From contig DBQP01000004.1 in the NCBI GenBank assembly GCA_002305265.1, positions 1,526 through 14,048 on the forward strand: 12,523 nt of DNA, read 5' to 3'. This document shows, piece by piece, positions 6,248 to 12,523 of the stretch (position 1 is the first letter of the stretch; every line of letters begins with the position of its first letter). The notes beneath the pieces were generated by a model. The model made no database searches, was not told the origin of the DNA, and saw nothing but the letters and a program-made list of their open reading frames with translations. The position numbers were made by a program, and so were the translations under genes. This DNA is from Prevotellaceae bacterium UBA1391 (GTDB lineage Bacteria; Bacteroidota; Bacteroidia; Bacteroidales; Bacteroidaceae).

Positions 6248-7714
6248 ATGGCCCAGACAGGATTCGACAACGACAAGTACATCCGCATTCAGTCAGAACA
6301 CATCAAGGAACGCATCGCACAATTCGACGACAAACTCTATCTCGAACTCGGCGGAAAACTCTTCGACGACTACCACGCCTCGCGCGTGCTGCCGGGATTC
6401 CAGCCCGACAGCAAGCTGCGCATGCTCCAGCAGATCTGCGACCAGATTGAGATCGTCATCGTCATCAGCGCCGAAGACATCGTCAAGAACAAGATGCGGG
6501 CCGACCTCGGCATCACCTACGACGAGGACGTGCTCCGCCTGAAGGAGGCCTTCGAGAGCCGCGGCTTCTACGTGGGCAGCGTCGTCGTCACCCACTACAG
6601 CGGCCAGCGCAGCGCCGATGCCTTCCGCGAGCGCCTCTCCCGCCTCGGCATCCGCTCCTACGTACACTACCTCATCGACGGCTATCCCCACAACGTGAGC
6701 CTCATCGCCAGCGACGAGGGATTCGGCAAGAACGACTTCGTGCCCACCGAGCGCCCACTCGTCATCGTCACCGCCCCCGGTCCCGGCAGCGGCAAGATGG
6801 CCGTCTGCCTCTCGCAGCTCTACAACGAGCACAAGAACGGCGTGCGTGCAGGCTACGCCAAGTTTGAGACCTTCCCCGTCTGGAACCTCCCGCTCAAGCA
6901 TCCGGTGAACATCGCCTACGAGGCCGCCACGGCCGACCTCAACGATGTCAACATGATCGACCCCTTCCATCTGGAGGCCTACGGCACGATCGCCATCAAC
7001 TACAACCGCGACGTCGAGATCTTCCCCGTGCTCAACGCCCTCTTCGAGGGCATCTACGGGCAGAGTCCCTACAAGTCGCCCACCGACATGGGCGTGAACA
7101 TGGTGGGCTTCTGCATCGACGACGACAACGTCTGCAGCGAGGCATCGCGCCAGGAAATCATCCGCCGCTACTACGACGCCACCAACAAATTCGCCCGCGG
7201 CGCCGACAACGCCTTCGAGGTGCAGAAGATCCAGATGCTCTTCAACCAGGCGAAGATCACCACCGACTACCGCTACGTCACCGTGGCCGCGCGGCTCAAG
7301 AAGGAGGCCTGCGGCGTGCCGGCCGCAGCCATCGAACTGGCCGACGGCACCATCATCACCTCGAAGTCGTCCCCGCTCCTCGGCCCCTCGGCCGCGCTGC
7401 TCATCAACGCCCTCAAGCATCTGGCCGGCATCGACCACTCCGTCAAGCTCCTTCCGCAGGAGATGATCGAGCCCATCCAGCTCACGAAAATCGAATATCT
7501 CCGCAGCCAGAACCCCCGTCTGCACACCGACGAGGTGCTCATAGCCCTCAGCGTGCTCAGCCAGGCCGACGAGCGCTGCAAGCGTGCCCTCGCCTGCCTG
7601 CCGCAGCTCGACGGTTGCCAGCTCCACACCACCGTCATGCTCAGCGAGGTCGACGGCAAAATCTTCAAGAAACTCGGCATCGGCCTCACCTCCGACCCCG
7701 TACAGAAGCGATAG
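6248..7714 (+). CDS. DUF1846 (UPF0371) family protein
   Basis: A 488-residue protein of the DUF1846 family, whose function is not established. It begins with the family-typical segment GFDNDKYIRIQSEHIKERI (5-23). A glycine-rich loop resembling a nucleotide-binding P-loop, PGPGSGK, lies at 177-183 within VIVTAPGPGSGKMAVCLSQL, and the segment FPVWNLPLKHPVNIAYEAAT (209-228) is typical of the family. The length is as expected. The start at 6248 (MAQTGFD) is chosen because family similarity begins there and the longer in-frame start is inside the promoter. It is predicted cytoplasmic: no signal peptide or membrane segment is seen. It appears to be transcribed alone, with its 3' end facing the convergent zinc-ribbon gene and a hairpin at 7864-7905. 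The family call is secure; the nucleotide-binding role is inferred. Confidence 0.9.
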   Translation: MAQTGFDNDKYIRIQSEHIKERIAQFDDKLYLELGGKLFDDYHASRVLPGFQPDSKLRMLQQICDQIEIVIVISAEDIVKNKMRADLGITYDEDVLRLKEAFESRGFYVGSVVVTHYSGQRSADAFRERLSRLGIRSYVHYLIDGYPHNVSLIASDEGFGKNDFVPTERPLVIVTAPGPGSGKMAVCLSQLYNEHKNGVRAGYAKFETFPVWNLPLKHPVNIAYEAATADLNDVNMIDPFHLEAYGTIAINYNRDVEIFPVLNALFEGIYGQSPYKSPTDMGVNMVGFCIDDDNVCSEASRQEIIRRYYDATNKFARGADNAFEVQKIQMLFNQAKITTDYRYVTVAARLKKEACGVPAAAIELADGTIITSKSSPLLGPSAALLINALKHLAGIDHSVKLLPQEMIEPIQLTKIEYLRSQNPRLHTDEVLIALSVLSQADERCKRALACLPQLDGCQLHTTVMLSEVDGKIFKKLGIGLTSDPVQKR

Positions 7715-7802
7715 CCGCACCGCCTGCCTGCGCGCCGGCCGCGCTGTGCCGCTCCCATCGCCGCAGCGCCACCACGGAGCCCACGCCCACCCAGCCGCGC
7801 AG

Positions 7803-7934
7803 GAAGGCCTTCCCGTCGTCAGGCGAAGGCCTTCGCACGCGCACAAGAAGGCCTTCGCATGAAAAAACGAACGCACTCGAAACGAAAAACGAGTGCGTTC
7901 GTTTTCTGTTTCGAACGCACTCGTTTTCCACAGC
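7803..7934. repeat. Six-unit 22-bp repeat array with palindromic unit heads
   Basis: Units begin at 7803, 7825, 7847, 7869, 7891 and 7913, all exactly 22 bp apart. The first three start with the palindrome GAAGGCCTTC (two continue GCA). Units four and six start with GAACGCACTCG, and unit five carries its inverse, CGAGTGCGTTCG at 7890-7901. The last unit, TTTCGAACGCACTCGTTTT (7909-7927... centred on 7918), closely resembles TTTCGGACGCAGTCGTTTT in the leftmost array (237-255), 17 of 19 bases. This ties the two loci to one repeat family. Confidence 0.85.
7864..7905. terminator. Perfect hairpin, likely bidirectional terminator
   Basis: AAAACGAACGCACTCG (7864-7879) and CGAGTGCGTTCGTTTT (7890-7905) form a perfect 16-bp stem with a 10-nt A-rich loop. 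The + strand continues with CTGTTTC, and the - strand ends in a run of six T (complement of 7862-7867). It lies between the 3' ends of the convergent DUF1846 and zinc-ribbon genes, about 150 bp and 205 bp away. The stem arises from adjacent repeat units in opposite orientation. Confidence 0.65.
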
Positions 7935-8000
7935 CGCAGCCACCGCCGCCACTGCTATCCGCGAGGTGTGCGTCGCCGACGCATGCACCCCCCGAACAGC

Positions 8001-8034
8001 AGGAGCGCAGGAAGCATCTGCTCCCTGCGCTCCT
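8001..8034. terminator. Hairpin downstream of the zinc-ribbon gene
   Basis: AGGAGCGCAGG (8001-8011) pairs perfectly with CCTGCGCTCCT (8024-8034), and AGCA/TGCT inside the loop can extend the stem. It lies about 77 bp past the stop of the - strand zinc-ribbon gene. No clear T-run follows, so the terminator call is tentative. Confidence 0.45.
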
Positions 8035-8110
8035 ATGCCCATGTGGCAAGGCCGCGGCCGTGCTGCCCCTGCATCGCAGGCGGAGACGGCGGCCGACGGT
8101 CGGCCATGAA

Positions 8111-8965
8111 TCATTCGCCGTCGTTGGCGCTCTCGGGCGTCGTCTCGCTCTTGATGCGGCGCGAGGCGCGCTTGCGCTTGCCGTCCTTCTCCGCTGCCGA
8201 CTCCACCTTGACACCGGCCAGTTCGGGGTCGACCAGGATGCGGCCGCAGTATTCGCACACGATCACCTTCTTGCGCATGCACACGTCGAGCTGGCGCTGG
8301 GGCGGAATCTTGGCGAAGCAACCGCCACAGGAGTCGCGCTGCACATAGACGATGCCGAGACCGTTGCGGCTGTTCTTGCGGATGCGCTTGAACGCCTCCA
8401 GCAGGCGCGTCTCGATGTTCATCTCCAGGTTCTTGGCCTTCTCGCGCAGGTTCTCTTCCTCGGCTTTGGTCTCGGCCACGATTTCGTCGAGCTCGTCCTT
8501 CTTCACTTCGAGGTCCTGCACGCGCTCGTCCATCAGTTGCTGGCTCTGGCGCATCAGCTCCGTCTTCTGGGCTTCGGCATACTGTGCCTCGCGGATGCGC
8601 TTCTGGGAGAGCTCGATCTCCAGGTTCTGGAATTCGATTTCCTTGTTCAGCATGTCATACTCGCGGTTGTTGCGCACGTTGTCGAGGTTCTTCTGATATT
8701 CGTTGCGCTTCTGCGTGGCCAGGTCGATTTTCGTCTTGAGCTCGTTGATGCGCTGGCGGATGGCGCTCACTTCCTCCTCCGTGTTCTGGATACGCGTCTT
8801 CAGACCGACGATTTCGTTCTCAAGGTCTTCCACTTCGAGCGGAAGCTCGCCGCGCAGGATGCGGATCTTGTCCATCTCGGAGAGGAGTGTCTGGAGCTGA
8901 TAGAGATTCTTGAGTTTCTCCTCGACGGTGAAGTCGACCACTCCGGTTTCTTTTTTCTTTGCCAT
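8111..8965 (-). CDS. Coiled-coil protein with C4 zinc ribbon (DUF164/CdsZ-like)
   Basis: A 284-residue cytoplasmic protein. Residues about 14-195 are a long charged coiled coil (heptad-like, rich in E, K, L and R, with NNREYDMLNKEIEFQNLEIE at 99-118 typical of the family). A zinc ribbon follows, with C213-G-G-C216 and C237-E-Y-C240 as the four metal ligands; C229 lies between them. The tail from about 255 is basic and acidic low-complexity sequence, probably disordered. Such proteins are widespread and poorly characterised; a role in nucleic-acid or protein binding is inferred only. It lies 125 bp downstream of nif3 on the same strand with no promoter seen in between, a common pairing, so the two are likely one operon. 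The start MAKKKETG is the first ATG. Confidence 0.88.
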   Translation of the reverse strand: MAKKKETGVVDFTVEEKLKNLYQLQTLLSEMDKIRILRGELPLEVEDLENEIVGLKTRIQNTEEEVSAIRQRINELKTKIDLATQKRNEYQKNLDNVRNNREYDMLNKEIEFQNLEIELSQKRIREAQYAEAQKTELMRQSQQLMDERVQDLEVKKDELDEIVAETKAEEENLREKAKNLEMNIETRLLEAFKRIRKNSRNGLGIVYVQRDSCGGCFAKIPPQRQLDVCMRKKVIVCEYCGRILVDPELAGVKVESAAEKDGKRKRASRRIKSETTPESANDGE

Positions 8966-9090
8966 AATGTTCGCTATTTTGATTGTTTTCGTTTCGGTTC
9001 ATCACAGGGCGGGCGTCAGGCCTGCGCGGCGGGGCCGCAAAGCATGTGGCTGCGGGCAGCGGGCGGCAGGCGTGTGCTGCGCGGGGCGCG

Positions 9091-9882
9091 TCAGACGACG
9101 TAGCGGATGGGGTTGGTGGCCACCGCCGTGCGGACGACGCGCAGCGAGGGGTCGGCCTCGTGCAGCAGACGCTCCAGCAGGCCGACGGTGTATTGCTCGC
9201 TCTCGAAGTGTCCGATCTCGAGCAGCTGGATGTCCCGTTCCAGTCCGAAGAAGCGGTGGTAGCCGATCTCGCCCGTCAGGAAGACATCGGCCTCGGCGGC
9301 CACGGCGGCAGGAATGAGGAACGCGCCCGCGCCCCCGCACAGAACCACGCGGCGCACGGTCTGGCCCGTCCAGGCATTGCAGCGCACGCAGGGCACGCGG
9401 AACGTCTGCTTCACGTGCTGGATGAAGGCGTCGCGCTCCATGGGCTCCGGCAAGATGCCGACGATGCCGGCACCTGCGCCATCCTCCGCCTCCGGCTTGG
9501 GCTGGAGCGTCTCCACGGATGTGAGCCCGAGGCGCGAGGCCATCTCCCAGCTGACTCCGCCGACGGCGTTGTCGAGATTTGTGTGCGCGGCATAGATGCT
9601 GATGCCATACTGGATGGCCTTGATGATGCAGCGCTGCACGTAGTCGGACCCCGTCAGCTGCTTGACGCCATGGAAGAGGAGCGGATGATGGCTCACGATG
9701 AGATTGCAGCCCAGGCGGTGCGCCTCCTCCACGACTTCCTCGTTGACGTCCAGACACAACAATGCCCCTGACGCTTCAGCATCCTCCGTTAATCCAATCT
9801 GCCGTCCAGCATTATCGTAGCCGTCTTGCAGGGACAGAGGAGCGCAATGTTCAAGGGCTCCGATGATTTCCCGTATGTTCAT
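9091..9882 (-). CDS. Nif3-like dinuclear metal centre protein
   Basis: A 263-residue member of the Nif3/YbgI (GTP cyclohydrolase I type 2-like) family, which forms toroidal hexamers with a two-metal site; its physiological reaction is not settled. The expected metal ligands are visible: H65 and H66 in IVSHHPLLFHG, D104 in AAHTNLDNA (with H100), and H225 and E229 in EIGHFESEQ. The N-terminal signature LSLQDGYDNAGRQIGL (17-31 region) is typical. The start MNIREIIGALE at 9882 is chosen because family similarity begins there; an upstream in-frame ATG at 9936 would add 18 residues without similarity. It has no large insert between its two halves, unlike the longer family members that carry an extra domain. 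It is the first gene of a likely two-gene operon with the zinc-ribbon protein. Confidence 0.92.
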   Translation of the reverse strand: MNIREIIGALEHCAPLSLQDGYDNAGRQIGLTEDAEASGALLCLDVNEEVVEEAHRLGCNLIVSHHPLLFHGVKQLTGSDYVQRCIIKAIQYGISIYAAHTNLDNAVGGVSWEMASRLGLTSVETLQPKPEAEDGAGAGIVGILPEPMERDAFIQHVKQTFRVPCVRCNAWTGQTVRRVVLCGGAGAFLIPAAVAAEADVFLTGEIGYHRFFGLERDIQLLEIGHFESEQYTVGLLERLLHEADPSLRVVRTAVATNPIRYVV

Positions 9883-10009
9883 GTTGGTAAAGGTGTGTAT
9901 GAAGTAAAGGTCATGCCTCACACAAGTCTGCTGCATTCATCAGCCCGGACTTCCGCTGCCGCAAGCAGGCAAAATCAGGTGCGCACACAGATGATACAGC
10001 ATTTGGCTG

Positions 10010-10038
10010 CAAAGTTACAGTTTTTTTCTGATATGCAA
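10010..10038 (-). promoter_or_regulatory. Promoter for the nif3 / zinc-ribbon operon
   Basis: Read on the - strand, TAACTTTG (10017-10010), followed by C, fits the -7 consensus, and TTG (10038-10036) lies 18 bp upstream as a -33 element. The predicted start near 10003 gives a leader of about 120 nt to the chosen nif3 start at 9882. Confidence 0.6.
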
Positions 10039-10104
10039 GGTGCGGATGGTACAAAACTTATAATATTTGTATCATTCCACGATGGACAGGCGCCGCCAAA
10101 ACTG

Positions 10105-10112
10105 TAAATTTG
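10105..10112 (+). promoter_or_regulatory. Promoter -7 box for the xylanase gene
   Basis: TAAATTTG followed by C fits TAnnTTTG. The -33 region is weak. Transcription would begin near 10119, leaving a leader of about 70 nt before the ATG at 10191. Confidence 0.55.
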
Positions 10113-10190
10113 CACAAACAGAAAACAGCGGACGCTGGCCGCCCGACACGCTGACAGCAAATCCTATTACTCACTTCATAACCCATCACC

Positions 10191-12332
10191 ATGAATCTAC
10201 ATTCCATTCAAGTATCGTTGCTGGCCGCCGCCCTCGCTTGCGGCGCGTCGGCAGCATGGAGCCAGACTGGCGAAAAAGGACTGAAAGACGCCTACCGCGA
10301 CTATTTCGACATTGGCGTAGCCGTGAACATCCGCAACGTCACGACCCCCGAGCAAGCCAGTCTCATCCTGAAAGACTACAACAGCATCACGGCTGAGAAC
10401 GACATGAAGCCGCAGCCGACAGAGCCGGAGAAGGGAAAGTATAACTGGACCAACGCCGACCGCATCGCCGACTTCTGCCGCAAGAACGGGCTGAAGCTGC
10501 GCGGCCACTGCCTCATGTGGCATTCGCAGATAGGAAGCTGGATCTATCAGGACAAAAACGGAAAACGACTCAGCAAGGAAGAGATGTTTGCCAACATGAA
10601 GGCACACATCACGGCCGTGGTCAATCGCTACAAAGACATTGTCTACTGCTGGGACGTGGTCAACGAGGCCATCGCCGACGGTGGCGGCGGACGATTCAAC
10701 CAGAGCCCCTACCGCCAGTCGCCCATGTTTGAGATCGCCGGCGACGAATTCATCAAGAAAGCCTTCGAATACGCCCACGAGGCCGACCCGAAAGCCCTCC
10801 TCTTCTACAACGACTACAACGCCGCCACGCCGGCCAAGCGCGACCGCATCTTCGAGATGGTGCGCAAGATGAAGGCCGAAGGCGTGCCCATCCACGGAAT
10901 AGGCATGCAAGGACACTACAATGCGTTCGGTCCCTCCATGGAGGACGTGGACGCCGCCATCACCAAATACGCCACCATCGTCGACAATATCCACATCACG
11001 GAGCTCGACATCCGCATGAACGAGGAGATGGGAGGACAGCTCAACTTCCGCCGCGACGGCATGCAGGCGTCTCCCTATCTCAGAACGTTGCAGGAAAATC
11101 AGTACGCAGGCTTGTTCCGCGTGCTGCGCAAGCACAAGGACGTCATCAAGAGCGTGACCTTCTGGAACCTCTCCGACAGAGACTCGTGGCTGGGCGCCAG
11201 CAACGCAGCGCTGCCGTACGATGAGAACTACAAGCCCAAGCGCGTCTACAACATTATCCGCGACTTCGATCCCGCGCTGGACAACGCCGTCATCCGAGAG
11301 GACTTCCGACCGAGCGAGCTGAACCAGCCCGGACAGGAATACCCGCAAGTCAACTCGCAGGGATACGCCCGCTTCCGCATCAATGCGCCGCAGGCCAGAA
11401 GTGTCATCGTCAGTCTAGGACTCGGCGGGCGCGGCGGCACCGTTCTGAAGAAGGACTCCACAGGTGCTTGGGTAGGCACGACGGACGGCCCGATGGACGA
11501 AGGCTTCCATTACTATCACCTGACCGTCGACGGCGGAACCTTCAACGATCCGGGCACAGGCAACTACTTCGGCTCGACACGATGGGAAAGCGGCATCGAG
11601 ATTCCAGCGCACGACGCCGACTTCTACGCACTGAAGAATGTTCCGCACGGCAACGTCAGCGAAATCACCTTCCACTCCCCCAGCACCAACAGCGAGCGCA
11701 CAGCCTACGTCTACACACCGGCAGGCTACGAGAAAGGCAAGGGAAAATATCCTGTGCTCTACCTCCAGCACGGCTGGGGCGAGAACGAGACGGCATGGAC
11801 GCGCCAAGGCTACGCCCAGCGCATAATGGACAATCTCATCGCCGACGGCAAGATCGAGCCATTCATCATCGTCATGACCTATGGCATGACGAACGACGTG
11901 CGCTTCGGACAGGCAGGACGTTTCACCGCAGAAGACTTCGAGAAAGTATTGGTGGACGAACTCGTTCCGTACGTAGACAGTCACTTCCGCACCCGCGCAG
12001 AGAAGAAGTCGCGCGCCATGGCAGGCCTCTCGATGGGCGGAATGGAAACCCACATGATCACGCTGCGCCGTCCCGAAGTGTTCAACTTCTACGGTCTGCT
12101 CAGCGGCGGCACCTACACGCCGTCTGAAATCAAGGAAAAGAATCAAGTGGCAAAGATATTCATCAGCTGCGGCGGGCGCGAGAATCCGGACCGAGTCAAC
12201 GAGTCCGTCGACGCGCTGAAGCAGGCCGGCTTCAATGCCATGGGCTACGTATCGCCCCAGACAGGGCACGAGTTCCTCACCTGGCGCCGCAGTCTCTACC
12301 ACATGGCGCAGTTCTTCTTCCCCGCCAAGTAG
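10191..12332 (+). CDS. Secreted bifunctional GH10 xylanase / CE1 feruloyl esterase
   Basis: A 713-residue exported enzyme that would cut the xylan backbone and release esterified ferulic acid from side chains. Residues 1-25 form a signal peptide (cleavage likely after AAWSQ or close by). The GH10 barrel spans about 29-360: acid/base E159 in CWDVVNEAI, nucleophile E271 in HITELDIRM, plus LRGHCLMWHSQ at 103-113 and VTFWNLSDRDSW at 322-333. About 385-475 is a beta-sandwich resembling CBM48/esterase E-set modules (GYARFRINAPQARSVIVSLG, then EGFHYYHLTVDG). The CE1 domain spans about 485-713: LYLQHGWGENETAW at 523-536, nucleophile S614 in GLSMGG, and H693 in TGHEF. The expected acid position after ISCGG carries E664, with D667 near it. 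The same architecture is known in Prevotella ruminicola Xyn10D-Fae1A. No SusC/SusD pair or other glycan enzyme is nearby. Its own promoter lies just upstream. Confidence 0.94.
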   Translation: MNLHSIQVSLLAAALACGASAAWSQTGEKGLKDAYRDYFDIGVAVNIRNVTTPEQASLILKDYNSITAENDMKPQPTEPEKGKYNWTNADRIADFCRKNGLKLRGHCLMWHSQIGSWIYQDKNGKRLSKEEMFANMKAHITAVVNRYKDIVYCWDVVNEAIADGGGGRFNQSPYRQSPMFEIAGDEFIKKAFEYAHEADPKALLFYNDYNAATPAKRDRIFEMVRKMKAEGVPIHGIGMQGHYNAFGPSMEDVDAAITKYATIVDNIHITELDIRMNEEMGGQLNFRRDGMQASPYLRTLQENQYAGLFRVLRKHKDVIKSVTFWNLSDRDSWLGASNAALPYDENYKPKRVYNIIRDFDPALDNAVIREDFRPSELNQPGQEYPQVNSQGYARFRINAPQARSVIVSLGLGGRGGTVLKKDSTGAWVGTTDGPMDEGFHYYHLTVDGGTFNDPGTGNYFGSTRWESGIEIPAHDADFYALKNVPHGNVSEITFHSPSTNSERTAYVYTPAGYEKGKGKYPVLYLQHGWGENETAWTRQGYAQRIMDNLIADGKIEPFIIVMTYGMTNDVRFGQAGRFTAEDFEKVLVDELVPYVDSHFRTRAEKKSRAMAGLSMGGMETHMITLRRPEVFNFYGLLSGGTYTPSEIKEKNQVAKIFISCGGRENPDRVNESVDALKQAGFNAMGYVSPQTGHEFLTWRRSLYHMAQFFFPAK

Positions 12333-12355
12333 CAATCCTATGCAACCGCGCAGCA

Positions 12356-12487
12356 GCCACACGACTTTCGAATCAAAGTGAAATTGCTTTCGAAGGGCTG
12401 CGAAAATGTTTTCGAACGACAGTGAAAATGTTTTCAATCAACAGTGAAGATGCTGTAAATCGACAGTGAAAGTTTCTGTTTGTTGCG
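12356..12487. repeat. 22-bp tandem repeat array downstream of the xylanase gene
   Basis: GTGAAA-like unit heads occur at 12378, 12400 (GCGAAA), 12422, 12444 (GTGAAG) and 12466, each exactly 22 bp apart. CTTTCGAA at 12365 and 12387 extends the same phase one unit upstream. Units two and three share GAAAATGTTTTC. The stretch TTTTCGAACGACAGTGAAAA (12410-12429) resembles the cores of the arrays at 193-280 and 7803-7934 with one shift. Beyond the xylanase stop codon no gene was seen. Confidence 0.82.
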
Positions 12488-12501
12488 CCCGCATCATATA
12501 A

Positions 12502-12523
12502 GGAGGGTGTGTCAAAATAGGCA
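12502..12523. mobile_element. Possible insertion sequence or MITE terminus, cut by the window edge
   Basis: GGAGGGTGTGTCAAAATAG (12502-12520) resembles the terminal inverted repeats of insertion sequences common in Bacteroidota, which often begin with a short G-rich run followed by TGTGTCAAAA. No matching inverted copy was found elsewhere in the window, and no transposase is visible, so the other end would lie to the right. This rests on recall of the end pattern only. Confidence 0.35.

Larger units (their letters stand above)
7715..8110. other. Intergenic region between convergent genes
   Basis: This 396-bp GC-rich gap holds no supported gene. It contains a six-unit 22-bp repeat array (7803-7934) with a perfect 16-bp hairpin inside it, and a second hairpin at 8001-8034. 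Nothing recognisable was seen in 7715-7800 or 8035-8110. Confidence 0.7.
9883..10190. other. Divergent promoter region between nif3 and the xylanase gene
   Basis: This 308-bp gap holds no gene. It is more A/T-rich than its surroundings, with a run of T at about 10020-10027, and contains a leftward promoter for nif3 and a rightward one for the xylanase. No repeat array or clear operator was seen. Confidence 0.65.

Noticed and set aside
6293..7876. A 527-codon open frame on the - strand opposite the DUF1846 gene
   Set aside because: It lies opposite a well-supported gene, has a Val/Asp/Glu/Gly-rich composition typical of antisense frames, and starts inside a repeat array.
7859..9103. A 414-codon open frame on the + strand over the zinc-ribbon gene
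   Set aside because: Its first codons come from the repeat array and hairpin, and the rest is antisense to a clear coiled-coil zinc-ribbon protein; the Leu/His/Val-rich product looks like reverse-complemented coiled coil.

Overview
The window looks like chromosome from a GC-rich member of the Bacteroidales, most likely Prevotella or a close relative. Three things suggest this: promoter -7 boxes of the Bacteroidota type (TAnnTTTG) in front of most transcription units, starts without Shine-Dalgarno sequences, and a gene set and gene pairings typical of the order. These include a TonB-dependent receptor with a PnuC-type transporter under a TPP riboswitch, an HsdR-N-like gene divergent from holA, and nif3 with a zinc-ribbon gene. 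A secreted GH10 xylanase fused to a CE1 esterase matches an architecture known from Prevotella ruminicola. The species cannot be fixed from this sequence.

Layout. 1-960 is non-coding and consists of degenerate 22-bp tandem repeats, strongly purine-rich on the + strand from about 340. 984-4211 is a thiamine-uptake unit: promoter, TPP riboswitch, outer-membrane TonB-dependent receptor, inner-membrane PnuC/PnuT-type transporter, then a strong hairpin. 4348-6094 holds a small PD-(D/E)XK (HsdR N-terminal-like) gene on the - strand, divergent from holA (DNA polymerase III delta subunit). 6248-7714 is a DUF1846/UPF0371 protein. 7715-8110 is a convergent intergenic region with another 22-bp array and terminator-like hairpins. 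8111-9882 on the - strand is nif3 followed by a coiled-coil zinc-ribbon protein. 10191-12332 is the secreted xylanase/feruloyl esterase. 12356-12487 is a fourth 22-bp array, and the last bases resemble the end of an insertion sequence or MITE.

How the parts relate. Receptor and PnuC-type transporter would together bring thiamine (or a precursor) across both membranes, shut off when TPP is plentiful. The other genes are mostly housekeeping, apart from the xylan-degrading enzyme. The main unexplained structure is a family of degenerate 22-bp repeats in four separate intergenic regions. Motif spacings of exactly 22, 44, 66, 88 or 132 bp were counted by hand, and a core resembling TTTCGRACGCANTCGTTTT is shared by at least two of the arrays. 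The family is not coding (22 is not a multiple of 3) and is not a CRISPR (no conserved repeat with unique spacers). It looks like a dispersed minisatellite, possibly mobile or a protein-binding array.
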